DNA of 64,000 bases, taken from the NCBI GenBank assembly GCA_015057705.1, contig SVDU01000004.1, positions 62,001 through 126,000 on the forward strand, in the 5' to 3' direction. Numbering within the stretch: position 1 is the stretch's first letter; every line of letters begins with the position of its first letter. The notes beneath the pieces are model-generated. The model was not told where the DNA came from, made no database searches, and saw only the letters and a list, made by a program, of their open reading frames with translations. Positions 61,340-64,000 of this stretch are shown in pieces. Position numbers and translations under genes: made by a program. This DNA comes from Paenibacillaceae bacterium. GTDB taxonomy: Bacteria; Bacillota; Clostridia; Lachnospirales; Lachnospiraceae.

Positions 61340-62119
61340 TTACACAATCTCAGTTAAGTTTCTAACCGACTTCTGAATATCTGCCACCAATTCGTGGATT
61401 CGTTCGTAGACCTCACCAGAGCTTTTGGAGATTTCCCCGAATTCTCTTGCTACTACTGCAAAGCCAACCCCTGCCTCACCGGCTCTGGCCGCTTCAATGG
61501 AGGCGTTAATGGAAAGAATATTCTCCATGGAAGCCACCTTCTGCAGGTCATGGGTTTTTGCTGTTACTTCGTTCAAAGAGATTTTGATGCTGTCAATTTC
61601 TTTATCCAGTACGCTGTCTCTTTTGCCGGAGATTGCCTGTATGTATTCCATATTAACCAGCTGGTTCACTATGCTGCCAAGCATCTGTGCAGCTGCTTTG
61701 ATGGTGGCTTCCGATCGTACCGGTACTTTTCTTAGTGCACGGATATATTCCTCTTCGTTAATTCCCAGCTCTCTGGCAATGGTACGAAACTTTTCTTCAT
61801 CTGGCTGAGAGGGTAAAACCTGTCCTCCGATGATTGCTCCCACCTTTTCTCCTTTCACAACTATGTCAGAGGAAAAATCCATAAGCCCCGCATGGCAGAA
61901 ATAAGATCCGCTTCCTTCTTTGTCGCAGGCTTCACACCGCTTTAAGCCTTCTTCACTGTTTCTTGTGTATTTCATGCAAAACTCAGTGAAATTGCTGCCT
62001 TTTGTGATATAATTACCCTCTGCATCCACCGCGATTGCTGCTAACCCTGTCGCTTCCGAAAACTGGTCCTGAATCGACTGCAATGCCTTCAAGTCAATAA
62101 ACTTTTTGATATCGATCAT
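61340..62119 (-). CDS. Soluble PocR-sensor protein with a chemoreceptor signalling segment
   Basis: A 260-residue cytoplasmic protein without membrane helices. The N-terminal PocR-like domain (about 1-160) has the Cys-rich text KRCEACDKEGSGSYFCHAGLMDFSSDIVVKG. The C-terminal helix pair carries [29 protein letters not shown], the tip of a methyl-accepting hairpin. ATG 62119 is chosen (GAGAGGGG ten bases upstream, family-like MIDIKKFID). The hairpin is shortened, so it may signal in an unusual way. Ligand unknown; PocR domains bind hydrocarbon-like ligands or metal cofactors in some proteins. Confidence 0.85.
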   Translation of the reverse strand: MIDIKKFIDLKALQSIQDQFSEATGLAAIAVDAEGNYITKGSNFTEFCMKYTRNSEEGLKRCEACDKEGSGSYFCHAGLMDFSSDIVVKGEKVGAIIGGQVLPSQPDEEKFRTIARELGINEEEYIRALRKVPVRSEATIKAAAQMLGSIVNQLVNMEYIQAISGKRDSVLDKEIDSIKISLNEVTAKTHDLQKVASMENILSINASIEAARAGEAGVGFAVVAREFGEISKSSGEVYERIHELVADIQKSVRNLTEIV

Positions 62120-62168
62120 AGTATGCATGCCCCTCTCTTGTGATTTGCGGTACCTTTTTATCATTCTT

Positions 62169-62197
62169 ATTATATAATAATGGTAAGATAAATACAA
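62169..62197 (-). promoter_or_regulatory. SigA promoter of the PocR receptor gene
   Basis: On the minus strand TTGTAT (62197-62192), 17 bases and TATAAT (62174-62169). Confidence 0.65.
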
Positions 62198-62231
62198 GCA
62201 AGGAAGTAAGCAGTAATATCTGCGAAATCCA

Positions 62232-62260
62232 TTGAAGCTTGATGATTATTGTGCTACAAT
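62232..62260 (+). promoter_or_regulatory. Promoter of the GNAT gene at 62297
   Basis: TTGAAG (62232-62237), 17 bases and TACAAT (62255-62260). Confidence 0.55.
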
Positions 62261-62296
62261 CACCGTGAAAAAGATTAAAAAAAGAGGCTCAGGATT

Positions 62297-62932
62297 ATGG
62301 AAAGTGACCGATTGTACCGGGTGCAAAAAAAAGATATTGAGAAATTAAAGCAACTGCTGACAGAGTGTTTTGAGGGGGACCCACTTTATTGCAATCTGAT
62401 CCCGGACACAGATACAAGGAAACGTCTTCTCCCCGAACTGTTTGAATGTGATATGGAAGAATTTTTTGAGACTTGTGAGATTTATGCGGACAGTCCGGAT
62501 ATTAACGGAATTATGGTTGTGGATGATGAATCGGAAGTTTACAATCCTGTTCATTATTATCTGGCAGAAGCAGCAGCAACTTTGAAAACAGATAGTTATC
62601 TAATCAAGGAAGACAGATCGCTAAAGACATTCTGGAATTTTTTTCACGGAAGGGATTATTTAAATTCCAGATGGACTGACCAGCTTCATCAGGAAGAACG
62701 GCTTCACATTATCTATCTGGCAGTGAGACCCAGTATGCAGCATCATGGGATTTCTGCCTGCCTTCTAAAAGAAGCCATAGAATTTGCAGACAGAAATCAT
62801 CTCATGATATCACTGGAAACCCACAAACACAGCAATGTAAGCTTTTATGAACATTTTGGTTTCAGACTTTTCGGCGTGGTAGAAAAGCATTTTGAGTTAA
62901 AACAGTACTGCATGATAAGAGAGATGCACTAG
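62297..62932 (+). CDS. GNAT-family N-acetyltransferase
   Basis: A 211-residue single-domain acetyltransferase. The acetyl-CoA site is IIYLAVRPSMQHHGISACLLKEAI (about 147-170), with the degenerate loop QHHGIS where most have QGxGxG, and SLETHKHSNVSFYEHFGFR closes the fold. The ribosome site is weak (AGAGG). The substrate is unknown. It ends four bases from a convergent second acetyltransferase gene. Confidence 0.85.
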   Translation: MESDRLYRVQKKDIEKLKQLLTECFEGDPLYCNLIPDTDTRKRLLPELFECDMEEFFETCEIYADSPDINGIMVVDDESEVYNPVHYYLAEAAATLKTDSYLIKEDRSLKTFWNFFHGRDYLNSRWTDQLHQEERLHIIYLAVRPSMQHHGISACLLKEAIEFADRNHLMISLETHKHSNVSFYEHFGFRLFGVVEKHFELKQYCMIREMH

Positions 62933-62935
62933 AGC

Positions 62936-63700
62936 TTAGTATAAATAGTAGGACAGGCTTTCCCGAATCTTAAAACCGGCTTTTTTATACAGAGCCACGG
63001 CCGGAAGATTGTCGCCGGATACCTGTAAATAGATGGTTTTCGTTCTTTGATCTGCGGGAAGAAAAGTATAAGTCTTTAAAAATAAATCCAGGCAGGCAGT
63101 TCCAAGACCCTGCCCCCGCAGGGGTTTGGAGATTTCAAATCCATATAAATAAGCGCTTTTTTTCTGAATATCAAGACTGCACATCCCGACTGCTTCTTTA
63201 TCCTTAAAAAACTCATAGCAGATCTGATCATCGGAATTTTTATGGGATGAGATGGTTAAATCATTGCTTTCTTTCTTTTCATTCTCCAAACCGGATTTTG
63301 CTGAAACAGGGATGGAACGTTCCATAAAATGTTCCGTGTAACAGAAAGAAGCCTCCATAGCCTGTAACGTTTTTATTCCGTCATTGCAGTTCTCATACAC
63401 TGGGAATAAAAGATCGCAGTCAGGATAATCATTTACCAGCTCTTTTAGGAGAGATGTAAAATGTCCTTTCTGCCGTTCGCCAGGAAGGGTACAGCCGTAG
63501 CATTCCATGGTGTCAGAATCAGTAAAAAAAGCAATAAGAGCGGATAAGAGGCGTTCATTTTCATATAATAAACAGCAGTTGCACTCTTCCTCCAAAGGAA
63601 ATGAGAAAGAGATATGATCGTATTCATTGCTGGTTTCCTGTAAAAGACGGAGGTCTTTTGACAAACGGGCATCTGGTGCATCGGTTCGGATAAGATTCAT
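62936..63700 (-). CDS. Tandem GNAT acetyltransferase
   Basis: A 254-residue protein with two GNAT-like halves. The first (about 1-130) has a degenerate fold, with ALIAFF and LPGERQKGHFTSLLKEL; the second has SLDIQKKSAYLYGF followed by the acetyl-CoA loop LRGQGLGTACLDLFL and VSGDNLPAVALYKKAGF. ATG 63700 is taken because CAGGAG lies seven bases upstream. The substrate is unknown. Confidence 0.82.
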   Translation of the reverse strand: MNLIRTDAPDARLSKDLRLLQETSNEYDHISFSFPLEEECNCCLLYENERLLSALIAFFTDSDTMECYGCTLPGERQKGHFTSLLKELVNDYPDCDLLFPVYENCNDGIKTLQAMEASFCYTEHFMERSIPVSAKSGLENEKKESNDLTISSHKNSDDQICYEFFKDKEAVGMCSLDIQKKSAYLYGFEISKPLRGQGLGTACLDLFLKTYTFLPADQRTKTIYLQVSGDNLPAVALYKKAGFKIRESLSYYLY

Positions 63701-63780
63701 GGTTTTACTCCTGGTTTGTTTTCGTATAGTATAATACAATAAAATAGTAAAATTCAATCAAATATTTTCCATATTGCTGA

Positions 63781-63809
63781 TTGTCTCTTTGAAATATGGG
63801 TGATAGAAT
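63781..63809 (+). promoter_or_regulatory. Promoter of pepF
   Basis: TTGTCT (63781-63786), 17 bases and TAGAAT (63804-63809). Confidence 0.6.
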
Positions 63810-63840
63810 AAACACATGTAAAGCAGTTGGAGGGATCAAA

Positions 63841-64000
63841 TTGAAAAAGAGAGAAGAAATACCGGTTTGCGACACCTGGAACCTGGCGGATATACTGCCG
63901 TCTGAGGAGGCCTGGGAGGAATTATTCCACGAAACAGAACGCTCGCTTTCAGGTTATAAAAATTTTGAAGGACATCTTGCCCAGTCTGGCGAGATGCTTT
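63841..64000 (+). CDS. pepF: Oligoendopeptidase F, N-terminal part
   Basis: The frame starts with TTG 63841, with GGAGGG six bases upstream, and runs off the window edge after 53 codons. The start MKKREEIPVCDTWNLADIL followed by SEEAWEELF matches the N-terminus of M3-family oligoendopeptidase F, where W-L-DI-S--W is the opening block. The HExxH zinc site lies beyond the window, so activity cannot be judged here. Confidence 0.8.
   Translation, partial: MKKREEIPVCDTWNLADILPSEEAWEELFHETERSLSGYKNFEGHLAQSGEML

Overview
The window comes from a low-GC, endospore-forming Firmicute, most likely a Lachnospiraceae (Clostridium cluster XIVa) genome of the Lacrimispora/Clostridium saccharolyticum type. 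That taxon is inferred from gene content and gene order only. Sporulation is explicit: spoIIAA-spoIIAB-sigF followed by spoVAA-AB-AC-AD-AE, a spore photoproduct lyase, and Csp-like subtilases. Promoters read by eye fit SigA, and several fit forespore or mother-cell sigma factors.

Layout. 1-2360: the tail of a LacI-type regulator, lgt, and splB on the minus strand. 2471-8829: an L-ascorbate (ula) locus, ulaG-ulaC-ulaA-ulaB, then a DeoR regulator, ulaE and an unknown propeller-like protein; the same operator-like word recurs before ulaG and before the regulator gene. 8951-11156: a chemoreceptor and a 47-residue membrane ORF. 11227-17740: an accessory block on the minus strand with two intact and two decayed subtilisin-like genes, a truncated acetyltransferase, and a LysM/GH18 protein. 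All four subtilase copies carry Gly where the catalytic Ser should be, and the GH18 protein has also lost an active-site Asp. 17891-18043: tRNA-Val(CAC) and tRNA-Ala(CGC). 18202-25449: a dehydrogenase, an AI-2E-type permease, a flavin amine oxidase, an orphan substrate-binding lipoprotein, a HAD phosphatase, a YerC regulator and a DUF1836 protein.

25655-33895: ridA, folC, a TPR membrane protein, then the spoIIA and spoVA operons, the second behind a SigG-like promoter. 33954-40895: a class A PBP, a YigZ protein, typA, an SSB-like protein and a CobO-like ATPase. 40921-42909: a lysine riboswitch controlling dapA-dapB. 43952-50032: purC-purF-purB, a LysR regulator and purA. 50086-54809: a small membrane protein, a cell-wall-binding repeat protein, DUF1304, a nitroreductase and an ABC-F ATPase. 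54964-64000: rex, nnrD/E, alr, endoA/mazF, a CNNM/CorC membrane protein, yebC, a PocR-type receptor, two acetyltransferases and the start of pepF.

The least ordinary part is 11-18 kb. A tandem family of catalytically dead subtilases, with a SigE-like promoter inside the array, resembles the Csp pseudoproteases that signal germination in Clostridioides difficile. It sits beside a LysM/GH18 protein with a damaged active site. Other points of interest are a spore photoproduct lyase without the usual H-donor Cys, a ula-linked protein of unknown function, a MazF-type toxin with no visible antitoxin, a wall-binding protein with what looks like a decayed zincin domain, and several small ORFs translationally coupled to known genes.
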